This document shows, one piece after another, positions 50,709 through 59,688 of a DNA stretch of 64,000 bases. The position numbers and the translations under genes are program-made. Source of the DNA: JAIVJM01 sp963816985 (lineage in GTDB: Bacteria > Acidobacteriota > Blastocatellia > Pyrinomonadales > Pyrinomonadaceae). The notes under the pieces were generated by a model. It had not been told where the DNA came from. It worked only from the letters and a program-made list of their open reading frames with translations, and did no database searches. The stretch covers positions 1,116,001 through 1,180,000 of the forward strand of contig CAWFMF010000004.1 in the NCBI GenBank assembly GCA_963816985.1, given 5' to 3'. How positions within the stretch are numbered: position 1 is the first letter of the stretch; each line of letters opens with the position of its first letter.

Positions 50709-53501
50709 CTACTTCTTGACGTTCTGGATGTCGGCGGCGAGCACGTCCTTGAGGGCGGCGAGCGCCGCCTTCTTGATGGGCGAGCCCAGTTTGATGTTGC
50801 CCAGCTCGACGGTCGAGTTGCCCTTCATCGGCGCGCGGCCAAGCTGCGCCCAGCCGTTGCCGAGGTCAACGTAGACGGGGACGATCATCAGGAAGTCGTC
50901 CGAGACGCCCGACTGCGTGATGCGCCCCGAAAGCGTGTCGCCGTTAATCTGGTACTCGAAGCGGTAGCTCGGCATCTGCGTGCCGTAGACCCACTGGTCG
51001 AAGAACCAGTCCATCTTGTGGTTGCCGCCGATGTCCATCTGCGGCGTCATGTGTTTTTCGACCGCCCGCTTGAAGTCCTCGGTCGAAACGTCCTTGTTGT
51101 AGTGGGTCTGGACGAAGTCCTGCATCATCTTGCGGAAGGCGGCGTCGCCCTCCTTGTTGTCCCACATCATCATCCGAATCATGTGGAGGATGTAAGCGCC
51201 CTTCGGGTAGACGAGGTTCTGGTAGGTCGCGCCGGTCTTGCCGCTCGCGAGTCGCCATCCCTGCGTCACCGCGCCGACGGTGTAAGGCTTGCGGCCCATC
51301 GTCTGCGGCGAGGCCTGAAGGATTTGCTGGCGCTGCTCCTCCCAGAACTCGATGAACTTGTTCATGTCCTTGCGGATGTAGAAGGCGTAGAGCGAGGTCG
51401 AGAACTCGGCGAAGCCCTCGCTCATCCACTGGTCGCGGTACGACTTCCAGCCGAGGATGTGGCCCCACCACTGGTGCGCGACCTCGTGCGGGCCGACGTA
51501 CTTCCAGAAGCTGTTCGTGCCGCCCTGCACGCCGAACATCTGCGTCCGCTGCGTCGTGTCGAGGAAGGCGGTGTAGGGCATGTAAACGAGCGTCGGCCAC
51601 GCCTGCCCGAACCCGGCGGCGGGCTGCTGCGTCATGGCGATGCGCGTGTAGGGGAGCTTGCCGAAGTAGGCGTTGTAGAGCCGCGTCGCGTTCTGCGCGT
51701 CGGCGATGGCCGAGTCGGCCATCTTCGTCGTCGAGATCGAGCCGAGCGTCGTCATCGTCTGCTGCCCGGCGGACTCGGCCTGCTCGATGGCGAGCTGCAT
51801 GCGCTTGATGGCGTCGGGGACTTCGGTGTTGGCGTAGAACTCGATGTCGTAGCCGGTGGCCTCGTCCTTCAGAGACTTCTTCTTGAAGCGACCGTAGTTG
51901 AAGCCGGCGACGGCCAGCTCCGTCTGCCCGCTCGACCACTTGGCGACGACGATGTCGCCCTCGCGCGTCTCGGCCTCGGTGGGCGCGCCGACGCCGACGA
52001 AGAGGTGGTTCTTCGGGTAGCGGAAGGTCATGTCGAAGGCGGCGCGGTCGCCGAACTGCGTCTGCGGGTTGTTCGGGTACCACGTCGAGCGCGGGCCGAG
52101 GATGTAGTTGCCGCCGCCCGAATCGCTCAGGGCGTCTCCGCCCTGATACTCGACCGTCAGCTTGTAGTCCTTGCCGACGGCGAGGGCCGCCGGGAGGATG
52201 ACGGCGAAGTCGGCGTCCTCGTCCTTGTCCTCCTGAATGAAGTTGAGGTCAGCGCCCGACTCGTCGGTGACGCGCCTGACGCGCAGGCCCTCGTAGAAGT
52301 CGAAGGGGATGACGCGCACCTCCGGCTGCAAGGCGCGCAGCGTGATGCGGTCGGAGGCGGCGATCTGCGTGCCCTTGATGGCCCCGTCAATCTCGTGGCG
52401 CGTGATGTCGTAGAGCCGCTTGTCCTCGTCGCTCGACGCCGTGCCCTTGGCGTACTCCTCTTCGCGGTGGAAGGCCGTCCAGTGGCCCCAGTCGGAGTCG
52501 CCGTAGCTGAGGAACGAGACCTCTTCGGGCGCGAGCCCGCCGATGCTCAGGGGGTCGAAGCGGTAGACGAGTTTTTTGAAGCGGTTGCCGCCGATGAAGG
52601 CGGTGAAGAAGCCGGGGCGCGAGGGGCCGTAGATGTCCACGAGCGTGCGGAGGTCGTGGTTATAGAGCAGGAGGAACGAGCGCACGCCGGGGCTGCGGTG
52701 GCGCGTCATCGAGACCATGTCGTTGTAGATGTCGCGGGCGCGGGCGGTCTGCGCCGGGGACGCGAGCGGGCTCGCCTGTGACGAAGCCTTGACCTCCTCG
52801 AACGTCTTGTCGGTGAAGCGCATGGCGAGCTGCGAGAACTGCTCGGTGAGCGTCGGCGTGTCGGTGAAGATTTTGAGGTTGTTGCGCTCGGCCTCGGTCG
52901 GCGGCGTCAAGACCAGCTCGCCCGTCCCGACGAAGACCGCCGCCACCGTGCGCCCCTCGACCGGCGGCATGAAGTGCAGCTCGCCGCTCAGGGTGAAGAC
53001 GATGCCGTCGCGTTTGAGCTGGAGGCCGTTGACCGCGTAGGCGGGGCCGCCGCCGAACTGCTGCGTGCGCACGCTCTGGTAGACCGGGTCGGTGTTCGGC
53101 TTGAGTCCCGTGGCCCTCACGTCCACCGTCCCGCCTTCGAGGCGGCCCACTTCGAGCCGGAAGTCGAGTGTCGCGCCTTTGCCCTCCTCGACCGCCACAT
53201 TCTCGCGCCGCGACTCCGAGAAGTTCGGGGCCGTGACGACGACGACGTAGGAGCCCGCCGGGAGTCCTTCGACTTTGAACCTGCCGCGCGCGTCCGTCTT
53301 CGCCTCGGCGCGCTGCTGGCCGGTCGCGGCGTCGAGCACGGCGACCGAAGCGCCGGCGACGACCGCGCCCTTCGGGTCGGTCACGGTTCCGCTCAACTCA
53401 CCTCCGGCGGCGGCTGAGGACGCACCCGCGCCGAAGGGCAGGGCGATGAGGAGGAGTGCGGCGCACAGGAATGGCATGAGAATGCTTTTAGGGAACTTCA
53501 T
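50709..53501 (-). CDS. M1 family metallopeptidase with carboxypeptidase-regulatory-like N-domain
   Basis: This 930-residue exported zinc aminopeptidase starts at 53501 (MKFPKSIL). Signal peptide to about residue 30. A regulatory-like beta module (GELSGTVTDPKGAVVAGASV...GRFKVEGLPAGSYVVVV) spans about 35-120. A large middle region follows, then the M1 catalytic domain. Zinc ligands are in HEVAH (672-676) with the third ligand E695 in SEGFAEF. The usual GAMEN substrate motif is not obvious. It probably digests peptides in the periplasm or outside. A heptamer hairpin follows its stop. Confidence 0.9.
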   Translation of the reverse strand: MKFPKSILMPFLCAALLLIALPFGAGASSAAAGGELSGTVTDPKGAVVAGASVAVLDAATGQQRAEAKTDARGRFKVEGLPAGSYVVVVTAPNFSESRRENVAVEEGKGATLDFRLEVGRLEGGTVDVRATGLKPNTDPVYQSVRTQQFGGGPAYAVNGLQLKRDGIVFTLSGELHFMPPVEGRTVAAVFVGTGELVLTPPTEAERNNLKIFTDTPTLTEQFSQLAMRFTDKTFEEVKASSQASPLASPAQTARARDIYNDMVSMTRHRSPGVRSFLLLYNHDLRTLVDIYGPSRPGFFTAFIGGNRFKKLVYRFDPLSIGGLAPEEVSFLSYGDSDWGHWTAFHREEEYAKGTASSDEDKRLYDITRHEIDGAIKGTQIAASDRITLRALQPEVRVIPFDFYEGLRVRRVTDESGADLNFIQEDKDEDADFAVILPAALAVGKDYKLTVEYQGGDALSDSGGGNYILGPRSTWYPNNPQTQFGDRAAFDMTFRYPKNHLFVGVGAPTEAETREGDIVVAKWSSGQTELAVAGFNYGRFKKKSLKDEATGYDIEFYANTEVPDAIKRMQLAIEQAESAGQQTMTTLGSISTTKMADSAIADAQNATRLYNAYFGKLPYTRIAMTQQPAAGFGQAWPTLVYMPYTAFLDTTQRTQMFGVQGGTNSFWKYVGPHEVAHQWWGHILGWKSYRDQWMSEGFAEFSTSLYAFYIRKDMNKFIEFWEEQRQQILQASPQTMGRKPYTVGAVTQGWRLASGKTGATYQNLVYPKGAYILHMIRMMMWDNKEGDAAFRKMMQDFVQTHYNKDVSTEDFKRAVEKHMTPQMDIGGNHKMDWFFDQWVYGTQMPSYRFEYQINGDTLSGRITQSGVSDDFLMIVPVYVDLGNGWAQLGRAPMKGNSTVELGNIKLGSPIKKAALAALKDVLAADIQNVKK

Positions 53502-53864
53502 TACTTCTTCGTAACCTCGTAAGGACGCAAGGAGGCTCACTTCTTGAGCGGCGAGCTTCGTTGACGGTTGCTGTGGGTGAATGCTGCGGTTGCGGGGACT
53601 CCCGACCGTGACGCGGCGGGGACTACTTCTGAAACGTCGCCGACATTATTCGGGCGGCCCCGGCGCGTGTCAAGCCGGGACGCTAGCGTCGCTCGCGGCC
53701 CCGGCTTGACAACTCAGACGCCTTACGCATAAAACGGCTCCGACCTTCGGCTTGGGCGCACTGCGTCGAACGTAATTCGAGTTCGGGCTCTGAAAAGTTC
53801 CGTGATTTGCGCGCCCGCGCCCGCCGGGAGGCAATAATCCAAAATTCGGGAGGGAAGTACGAAG
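53502..53864. other. Divergent intergenic region with a hairpin
   Basis: No gene is seen in 363 bases between the M1 peptidase and dienelactone hydrolase genes. An inverted repeat GTCAAGCCGGG (53669-53679) / CCCGGCTTGAC (53700-53710) lies mid-way; its role is unknown. Confidence 0.45.
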
Positions 53865-54557
53865 ATGGCCGGTGAGATGGTCGAATTCGAGAGCAACGGC
53901 GGGACGGCGCAGGGGTATCTTTCCAAACCTGAAGATGGCAAAGGCCCCGGCGTCATCGTCTTGCAGGAGTGGTGGGGGCTCGTCCCGCACATCAAAGACG
54001 TGGCCGACCGCTTCGCGCGCGAGGGCTTCGTGGCGCTCGCGCCCGACCTCTACCACGGTGAGACGACGACCTCGCCCGACGAGGCCGGAAAGCTGATGAT
54101 GGCGCTCGACATCGGGCGGGCCGAGAAGGATTTGCGCGGGGCCGTCAAATACATCTTGGGTCACGAGGCGGTCGAAGGCCCGAAAGTCGGGACGGTCGGT
54201 TTCTGCATGGGCGGCGTTTTGTCGCTCTACGCCGCGTCGAAGAACGAGCAGGTCGGCGCGTGCGTCGTCTTCTACGGCATCCACCCGAAGGTCGAGCCGG
54301 ACTTGGAGAACCTGCGAGCGCCCGTCCTCGGCATCTACGCCGAGCGCGACCAGTTCGTGCCGCCCGCGTCGGTGCGCGAGTTGGAGGCGAAACTCAAGGC
54401 GCTCGGCAAGCGGGCCGAGATGCACATTTACCCCGGCGTGGATCACGCCTTCTTCAACGACACGCGCCCCGAAGTCTTCGACGCCGAGGCCGCCGCGGAC
54501 GCATGGCGTCGCACCGTCGAGTTCCTCCGCGAGAACCTTTCGCACAATCCGGTCTAA
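53865..54557 (+). CDS. Dienelactone hydrolase family protein
   Basis: This 230-residue cytoplasmic alpha/beta hydrolase has the cysteine nucleophile C114 in GFCMGG, typical of dienelactone hydrolases. The acid lies in YAERDQFVPP and the histidine in GVDHAFFND. ATG 53865 is preceded by GGGAGGGAAG. It hydrolyses lactone or ester bonds, but without neighbouring aromatic-degradation genes the substrate is open. It is convergent with the lamin-tail gene across a terminator. Confidence 0.9.
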   Translation: MAGEMVEFESNGGTAQGYLSKPEDGKGPGVIVLQEWWGLVPHIKDVADRFAREGFVALAPDLYHGETTTSPDEAGKLMMALDIGRAEKDLRGAVKYILGHEAVEGPKVGTVGFCMGGVLSLYAASKNEQVGACVVFYGIHPKVEPDLENLRAPVLGIYAERDQFVPPASVRELEAKLKALGKRAEMHIYPGVDHAFFNDTRPEVFDAEAAADAWRRTVEFLRENLSHNPV

Positions 54558-54593
54558 AAGATTCTTCGGAGAACATACGCCGGTCAAAAGTTT

Positions 54594-54630
54594 GACGCCG
54601 CGCCAACGTCTCAGACGTTGGCGCGGCGTC
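54594..54630. terminator. Bidirectional terminator hairpin
   Basis: Perfect 18-base arms GACGCCGCGCCAACGTCT and complement with a one-base loop, followed by ATTTT. It lies between convergent genes. Confidence 0.78.
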
Positions 54631-54656
54631 ATTTTGTTTCGAGGCAGTTAAAAGGT

Positions 54657-56444
54657 CTAGCGCCGCTTGAGCGCGACGCGCTTCCGCGCGACCGCCCGTC
54701 GGCTCTTCTTGAGTGGCTGAGGCTGCGCGGAGTTTGCAGAAGCCTTCCGCACGGCGGGAGTCGTCGCCGCCGCCGGGACAACCGGGGCCGCGTCGGCCAC
54801 GGGCGCGGCGGTCGGTGCGACTTCGTCGGCCTTGTTCGGCGTGACTACCTCTTCGTCGTCAGCCGTGGCGGGGCGCACCGCGTTCGCCGGGGCGTTCTCC
54901 GACTTCCGGTTCTCATCCGCTTCGGGCTTGTCGTCCGAATCCTTCTGCGCCGGGGTGGCGATGTGCGTCGAGGGGTTGATGATCCAGACGTTCGGGATGC
55001 GTCGGCCCACCGCCGCCGCAGGTGTTAACCCGGATTCGCCGGAGGTCGTGGGGCTCCCCGAGCCCGTCATCCCCTCGGACGAAGCGGGCGGGTACTGCTT
55101 CTTCTTGCCGAAAGTCGTGCCGCCCGTCGGCCCGTCGGTGCTGGGCGCCATGACCGCGGCGTTGAGCACCTCGATGGTGGCGTAGATTTTGAACTTGCCC
55201 ATCTGCTGGAGGCCGTAGAGGAGCTGGACGTTGATGCTCGCCCCGGCGGCGAGCGGGGTCGCCAGCGTCACCGTCCCCGCCGACATGGTCGTGTTGAATG
55301 CGCCGCCGTTAGGCTGCGATTGGGGGGGCGGCGGAGGGTCTGCCTCTTCCAGCGTCGTCCCCTGCACCGTCACCGCGCAGGGCGCGACGAGCGGCGGGAC
55401 TTGCGCGGCGCACGTCGCCGGGTCGTTGATGACGGCGATGACGGTCGCCGTCGAAGTCCGCGAGCGCATGTCGGCGATGCCCGAAGGGGCCGGGAACGTC
55501 GTGATGTCCATGATGCGGAAGCGGAGGCGCGAGACGGGAGCGCCCGTGTTGTTGGTGATCCGGCGGCGGAAAGAGATGGTCCCGAAGGTGGAGTTCTGCG
55601 CCGGGACGCAGGGCGGCACCACGGGGTTCGGCGGCGCGCAGAACGCCCCGCCGTCACGCAGCCGGTTCGGCGCCTGATCCTTCGAAAGCGTCGCGTCGAG
55701 GAGCGCGCCGCTCATCGCCACCTCTTGCGAGATGGGCGAGGAGAGGTTCTCCGGCCCCGGCGCGCCGAGCCTTTGGCCCGCACCCGCCGACGTCCCGTTC
55801 GTGTCCACGAAGACGAAGTCCGCCGCGTTGTTGTTCGTGTCCTTGGGGGTGCTAATGGGGCACTCGCCGAAGGTGGTGATGCTCCCGCTCTTGCCGCAGA
55901 AGTCGCGGTAGAAGCTGTAGTCAATCGAGAAGGGCGTCAGCGCCGGGTACCCCGTCCCTTCTTTGTAGAGCGTGTTGGCTTCACTCGTCGAGCCCACCGC
56001 GTCGAGCCGGTTGGCGAGTACGAAGTCCCCAGCCACCGACGTGTTGAAGATGGCGATGCCCGCGTTATCGGGGATGTCGGTCGTGTAGGTCGCGTCGCCT
56101 GTCGCCGTCGTCCCGTTTCCGGCGGGGTACGAGGCTAAGGAGTAGCCGACCGAGTTGACGCAGAGGTAGTGCCCACGGTTCGGGATGATAGTCCCGTTCA
56201 GAACGACGCAGCGCGCGACGCCGTTCGAGGCCGCGACCGCGTAGCCCGTCCCGCCGCCCGCGACCGTGTGGTCAGCGCCGGAGTTGTTGTAGAGCTCGAT
56301 GAACTCGTCGTTCGCGCCGTTGGGGCCGCGCACGCGAAACTCGCTGATAATCAGTTGGGCGGAAACGCTGTAGGAATCTGAAAAGACAGTGCCGAGCGTT
56401 AGGATAGCGATGGCTGCGCAGCACAGGCGACCGAGCGAACCCAT
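54657..56444 (-). CDS. Secreted lamin-tail-domain (LTD) protein
   Basis: This 595-residue protein has a signal peptide to about residue 29 (SVSAQ). A lamin-tail domain (about 30-150) opens with LIISEFRVRGPNGANDEFIELYNNSG. The middle is beta-rich (SFRRRITNNTGAPVSRLRFRIMDITTFP). A C-terminal Pro/Ala/Val tail ends in a strongly basic AVARKRVALKRR. A short internal segment (GGTTFGKKKQYPP) precedes the tail. Such proteins are surface or matrix adhesins in environmental bacteria. It is divergent from the TtcA-like gene. Confidence 0.82.
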   Translation of the reverse strand: MGSLGRLCCAAIAILTLGTVFSDSYSVSAQLIISEFRVRGPNGANDEFIELYNNSGADHTVAGGGTGYAVAASNGVARCVVLNGTIIPNRGHYLCVNSVGYSLASYPAGNGTTATGDATYTTDIPDNAGIAIFNTSVAGDFVLANRLDAVGSTSEANTLYKEGTGYPALTPFSIDYSFYRDFCGKSGSITTFGECPISTPKDTNNNAADFVFVDTNGTSAGAGQRLGAPGPENLSSPISQEVAMSGALLDATLSKDQAPNRLRDGGAFCAPPNPVVPPCVPAQNSTFGTISFRRRITNNTGAPVSRLRFRIMDITTFPAPSGIADMRSRTSTATVIAVINDPATCAAQVPPLVAPCAVTVQGTTLEEADPPPPPQSQPNGGAFNTTMSAGTVTLATPLAAGASINVQLLYGLQQMGKFKIYATIEVLNAAVMAPSTDGPTGGTTFGKKKQYPPASSEGMTGSGSPTTSGESGLTPAAAVGRRIPNVWIINPSTHIATPAQKDSDDKPEADENRKSENAPANAVRPATADDEEVVTPNKADEVAPTAAPVADAAPVVPAAATTPAVRKASANSAQPQPLKKSRRAVARKRVALKRR

Positions 56445-56838
56445 TTGGGGAGTCTCCTTCTCTTTTAGGGAAAAAACTTTGGAAAGCCTTTGAAGCCCGT
56501 GGATCGGTAGAAATACTTACAGCGAGGTGGAACATGCCCCGGCAAAATCCATTTTTTTTGACCTTTGGGCGAGAAAAGGTACCACACTCTTGCGCGGGCC
56601 ATCAACATGTTTGTCCCTTCGCAATACGGGTTGGCCCACGCAAGGGTAGAAAAGATGGCGGCGAGGCGCGTCGGTGCTTCGCCGCCATCTTTTCTACCTT
56701 GCGCTATTGTCCCGACGCCGCGCGCCGGGGCGTCGGCTGCCGAGTTGCATATCCCCAACCGATACCTTAAAACATCAGCCATCCTTCGGCTTTACGGAAG
56801 GCACGCCGGAATTTGAAGGGGGACGGGTTTTTAAACAG
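56445..56838. other. Divergent intergenic region with large hairpin
   Basis: No gene is seen. Perfect 19-base arms GTAGAAAAGATGGCGGCGA (56646-56664) and their complement (to 56697) form a hairpin with a 14-base loop. It lies between two divergent genes, so it is not a simple terminator. It could be a repeat element or a regulatory structure. Confidence 0.55.
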
Positions 56839-57699
56839 ATGTTCGTCGAGAGTAAGGTCAAGACAAAGCTTCTGCGCCAGATGGGCGAGGCCATCAAGGA
56901 CTTCGGGATGATCGAGGACGGCGACCGCGTGATGGTCTGTCTTTCGGGCGGCAAGGACAGCTACACTTTGCTCGACCTCCTGCTCGACGTGCGCAAGCGC
57001 GCGCCCGTCCGCTTCGACCTCCTCGCCGTCAACCTCGACCAGAAGCAGCCGAACTTCCCCGCGCACGTTTTGCCGGAATACCTTGAGTCGCGCGGCGTGC
57101 CCTTCCGCATCGTCGAGCGCGACACCTACTCGGTCGTCAAGCGGCTCGTGCCCGAAGGCAAGACGTTCTGCTCGGTCTGCGCGCGGCTGCGCCGGGGCAT
57201 CCTCTACCAGACGGCGGTCGAAGAGGGCTGCACCAAAGTCGCTCTCGGCCATCACGCCGACGACATCATCACGACGTTCCTCTTGAACCTCTTCTTCGTC
57301 GGCCAGCTCAAGGCGATGCCGCCGGTCTTGCGCTCCGACGACCGGCGCAACACGGTCATCCGCCCGCTCGCCTACTGCCGCGAGACGGACATCGCGGCCT
57401 ACGCCGCCGAAAGGGAGTTCCCGCTCATCCCCTGCGACCTCTGCGGCTCGCAGACCGACCTCAAGCGCGCGCGCATGAAGCGGCTCATCACGGAGTTGGA
57501 GAAGGAAGTCCCGCACGTCCGCGCCTCGATGCTCACGGCGCTCGGCAACGCCGTGCCGTCGCACCTCCTCGACCCGGAGCTGTTCGACTTCAAACACTTG
57601 CGCGCCGCCACCGGCGATGTCGAAGCCGAACTCGACGCCGCGCTCGGCCACACCGACAACACGGACGCGCCCGCGCTCGTCTCCATCGCCTCGAACTAG
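56839..57699 (+). CDS. ttcA: TtcA-like tRNA 2-thiocytidine biosynthesis protein
   Basis: This 286-residue PP-loop ATPase has SGGKDS at 36-41, CSVC cysteines C111/C114 and CDLC C199/C202. These match the TtcA family, which thiolates C32 of tRNA using an Fe-S cluster. I chose the start at 56839 (MFVESKVKT), where homology begins; the Shine-Dalgarno is poor. It is followed after 4 bases by the Lys/Ala-rich gene, so the two are co-translated. Confidence 0.88.
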   Translation: MFVESKVKTKLLRQMGEAIKDFGMIEDGDRVMVCLSGGKDSYTLLDLLLDVRKRAPVRFDLLAVNLDQKQPNFPAHVLPEYLESRGVPFRIVERDTYSVVKRLVPEGKTFCSVCARLRRGILYQTAVEEGCTKVALGHHADDIITTFLLNLFFVGQLKAMPPVLRSDDRRNTVIRPLAYCRETDIAAYAAEREFPLIPCDLCGSQTDLKRARMKRLITELEKEVPHVRASMLTALGNAVPSHLLDPELFDFKHLRAATGDVEAELDAALGHTDNTDAPALVSIASN

Positions 57700-57703
57700 A
57701 AGC

Positions 57704-58885
57704 ATGGCCGCGACCAAAAAGAAGAAGGCCGTGAAGAGGGCCGCGCCGAAGAAGACGGCGGCGACGGCCAAGCCGAAGGCCGCGTCAACGAAGAAGAAAG
57801 TCGCGCCGAAGAAGACGGCGGCGACGAAAAAGGCGGCGACGAAAAAAGTCGTCGCCGCGAAGAAGCCTGCCGCCGCGAAAAAGTCTGTCGCGAAAAAGTC
57901 CGCCGCTAAAAAAGCCCCCGCCGCCTTGACGAAGAAGCGGCCCGCCGTCGTCAAGGCGGGGACGGCCTCGAAGCAGGCTGCGGCCCCGAAGAAGAAGGCG
58001 CAGGCAGACGTGCTCGACTTGTCCGCGTTCCCGCCGGGCACGGTCACGCGTCGCGCGTCGCTCCTCTGCCTCGCCTGCATCTTCGACCTCTTCACCAAGC
58101 AGTTCGGCCTCGCGCCGCGCACGGCCTCCAACGAAATCAGGCGCTACGCGCCGAGCGTCGCGGAGTTGACGGCCAAGCAGCCGCAGCGTCCCTTCTTCAA
58201 AGACACGGACGAGCGGAATCCTCACTGTCCGTATTGCGACGCCGCGAAGCGCTGGCACGCGCGCTTACGCGTAGTCCGCGTCGAGGGCGTCAAGGCGACG
58301 GACGCCGCGCGCCGCGCGCTCTTCAAACGACTCCCCGTGCGCGAAGGCCAGTTCCAGATTCAGGAGGTCAAGTCGAACGCCCGCGCCGTCTTCTTCGAGT
58401 GGCTCGAAGCCCTCGGTCAGGAGTTGGACTTCGAGGACGACCGCGCGTGGATGTTGGCCGCCGCCCGCGCCTATCTCGAAAGGCGCGAGCCGAAGGCCGA
58501 CGGGGCCGAGATGTTCGAGGGCGTCCGTCAGGTGCGCCGCTCGCACCGTCTCTCGGAAGGCTTCGAGCGCGACGGCTCAAGGCTCTTCGTCGCGCCCGCC
58601 ATTTACAACGACGTGCTGCTCGTGCAGTACCTCGTCAGCCGCTCGCACCGCCACGGCGGGCGCACCTTCGAGGGACGGCTCACGCTCCCCGAACTCGTCC
58701 GCAGGATGCGTCACGCCGGACACCTCGACGCGCGCGGCATCAACGACCGCGACCAGTTCGACGTGCTCGAAAGACTCGTCGAAGGACTCTCCGGCGGCGA
58801 CGCGCCCCTCAAGCTCCACTACGTCATTGACCGCCGCGACCTGCTCGACAAAGTTAAGACGGTCTACGAGAGCTACGCGACCTGA
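57704..58885 (+). CDS. Unknown protein with histone H1-like Lys/Ala tail
   Basis: This 393-residue protein combines two parts. Residues 1-105 are almost only Lys, Ala, Pro and Thr (KKxAAxKK repeats), like histone-H1-type bacterial DNA-binding tails. Residues 110-393 form a domain I do not recognise. It opens TRRASLLCLACIFDLF and contains a HCPYCDAAKRWHARL knuckle that could bind zinc. It ends with ELVRRMRHAGHLDARGIND and a helical C-terminus. It lies 4 bases after the TtcA-like gene, so a link to tRNA or nucleic acid handling is possible (inference). A perfect hairpin follows. Confidence 0.72.
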   Translation: MAATKKKKAVKRAAPKKTAATAKPKAASTKKKVAPKKTAATKKAATKKVVAAKKPAAAKKSVAKKSAAKKAPAALTKKRPAVVKAGTASKQAAAPKKKAQADVLDLSAFPPGTVTRRASLLCLACIFDLFTKQFGLAPRTASNEIRRYAPSVAELTAKQPQRPFFKDTDERNPHCPYCDAAKRWHARLRVVRVEGVKATDAARRALFKRLPVREGQFQIQEVKSNARAVFFEWLEALGQELDFEDDRAWMLAAARAYLERREPKADGAEMFEGVRQVRRSHRLSEGFERDGSRLFVAPAIYNDVLLVQYLVSRSHRHGGRTFEGRLTLPELVRRMRHAGHLDARGINDRDQFDVLERLVEGLSGGDAPLKLHYVIDRRDLLDKVKTVYESYAT

Positions 58886-58922
58886 AGGAAGAAGACGGAG
58901 GCCAACGCCGAGGCATGAGACA

Positions 58923-58957
58923 CGAACGCCCGGACGAGCAACTCGTCCGGGCGTTCG
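58923..58957. terminator. Bidirectional terminator hairpin
   Basis: Perfect 16-base arms CGAACGCCCGGACGAG / CTCGTCCGGGCGTTCG with loop CAA, between convergent genes. Confidence 0.75.
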
Positions 58958-58998
58958 TTCGTTGGGGTCTTAATGTGCGGGCTGAAATCGAGAGGCGG

Positions 58999-59439
58999 CT
59001 AGGCCATGTTCAACCCCTCCAGTCGCCGCGCGCGCCTCCCGCTGCCGTGGTTGAATTTCGCCCCGCTATCGTGCTTCGACGAGTGCGACTTGCAGCCGCA
59101 CGCTTTCTTTCCTAACGAATGGTTGGTGTCGTCTATCCAGATTTGTGTGGTGCAGTCGGTCGCGCCGTGTTTGTGCCCACACAGATTACACGCTTTTTTG
59201 AGCTGGACGACGTTCGCGCCCATCTTCGGCTGGACGGCGTTTTGCCCCGCCTGCTTCGCCTGTACGGCGGCGGCGGGGGCCGTCGGCTGCGGGCGGTAGA
59301 CCGGAGGCGCGGCGGGCGTTTGCCTCGCACCGGCGACGGCCTGCGGCGGCGTCGGCGCGGCCTTCCTCTGGAGAACCTTCGGCGTCGGCTGGGGACGATA
59401 GACGGGCGGAGCTTTGGGCGGAGTTTTCGGTGCACTCAT
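58999..59439 (-). CDS. PPVYRP-repeat Cys/His-rich protein, candidate effector
   Basis: This 146-residue protein has two parts. Residues 1-80 hold Pro-rich repeats (APPVYRPQPTPKVLQRK; APPVYRPQPTAPAAAVQAK; NAVQPKMGANVVQLKK). In my experience these sit in front of diverse C-terminal domains in Acidobacteriota and other phyla, some of them toxin-like; this is recalled, not searched. Residues 83-146 form a small Cys/His-rich domain (CNLCGHKHGATDC...CGCKSHSSKHDSG...HGSG), probably zinc-binding and basic at the end. There is no signal peptide. The function and any immunity partner are unknown. Confidence 0.62.
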   Translation of the reverse strand: MSAPKTPPKAPPVYRPQPTPKVLQRKAAPTPPQAVAGARQTPAAPPVYRPQPTAPAAAVQAKQAGQNAVQPKMGANVVQLKKACNLCGHKHGATDCTTQIWIDDTNHSLGKKACGCKSHSSKHDSGAKFNHGSGRRARRLEGLNMA

Positions 59440-59615
59440 GGGGGTTCCTCGTGCCGGAGTGTTTTACTTAGGAGATGCGGACGGGAACGCCCGTCGGCGA
59501 GACCGCGAGATTAAGCCAGAGGAAGAATATGCCCGTGCGGGCCGTGTGTCAATATCTATCCTTTGCCTCGGAAACGGGCGGGTGAGGCGCGAGCACGGCC
59601 CGCCTCGGAGGAGAT

Positions 59616-59665
59616 GAGGCCGTTGACGTTTGAAAGCCTTCTGTCTTTCAAACGTCAACGGCCTC
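59616..59665. repeat. Inverted repeat (element 12), perfect arms
   Basis: Perfect 21-base arms (GAGGCCGTTGACGTTTGAAA G and complement) around CCTTCTGT. Vocabulary is shared with elements 2 and 8 (CGTTGAC, CGTTTGAAGG). It lies downstream of the ARPP-1 gene, which ends at 59689, and probably serves as its terminator. Confidence 0.75.
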
Positions 59666-59688
59666 TTTGCTTCCCTTCTCTTAATTCC

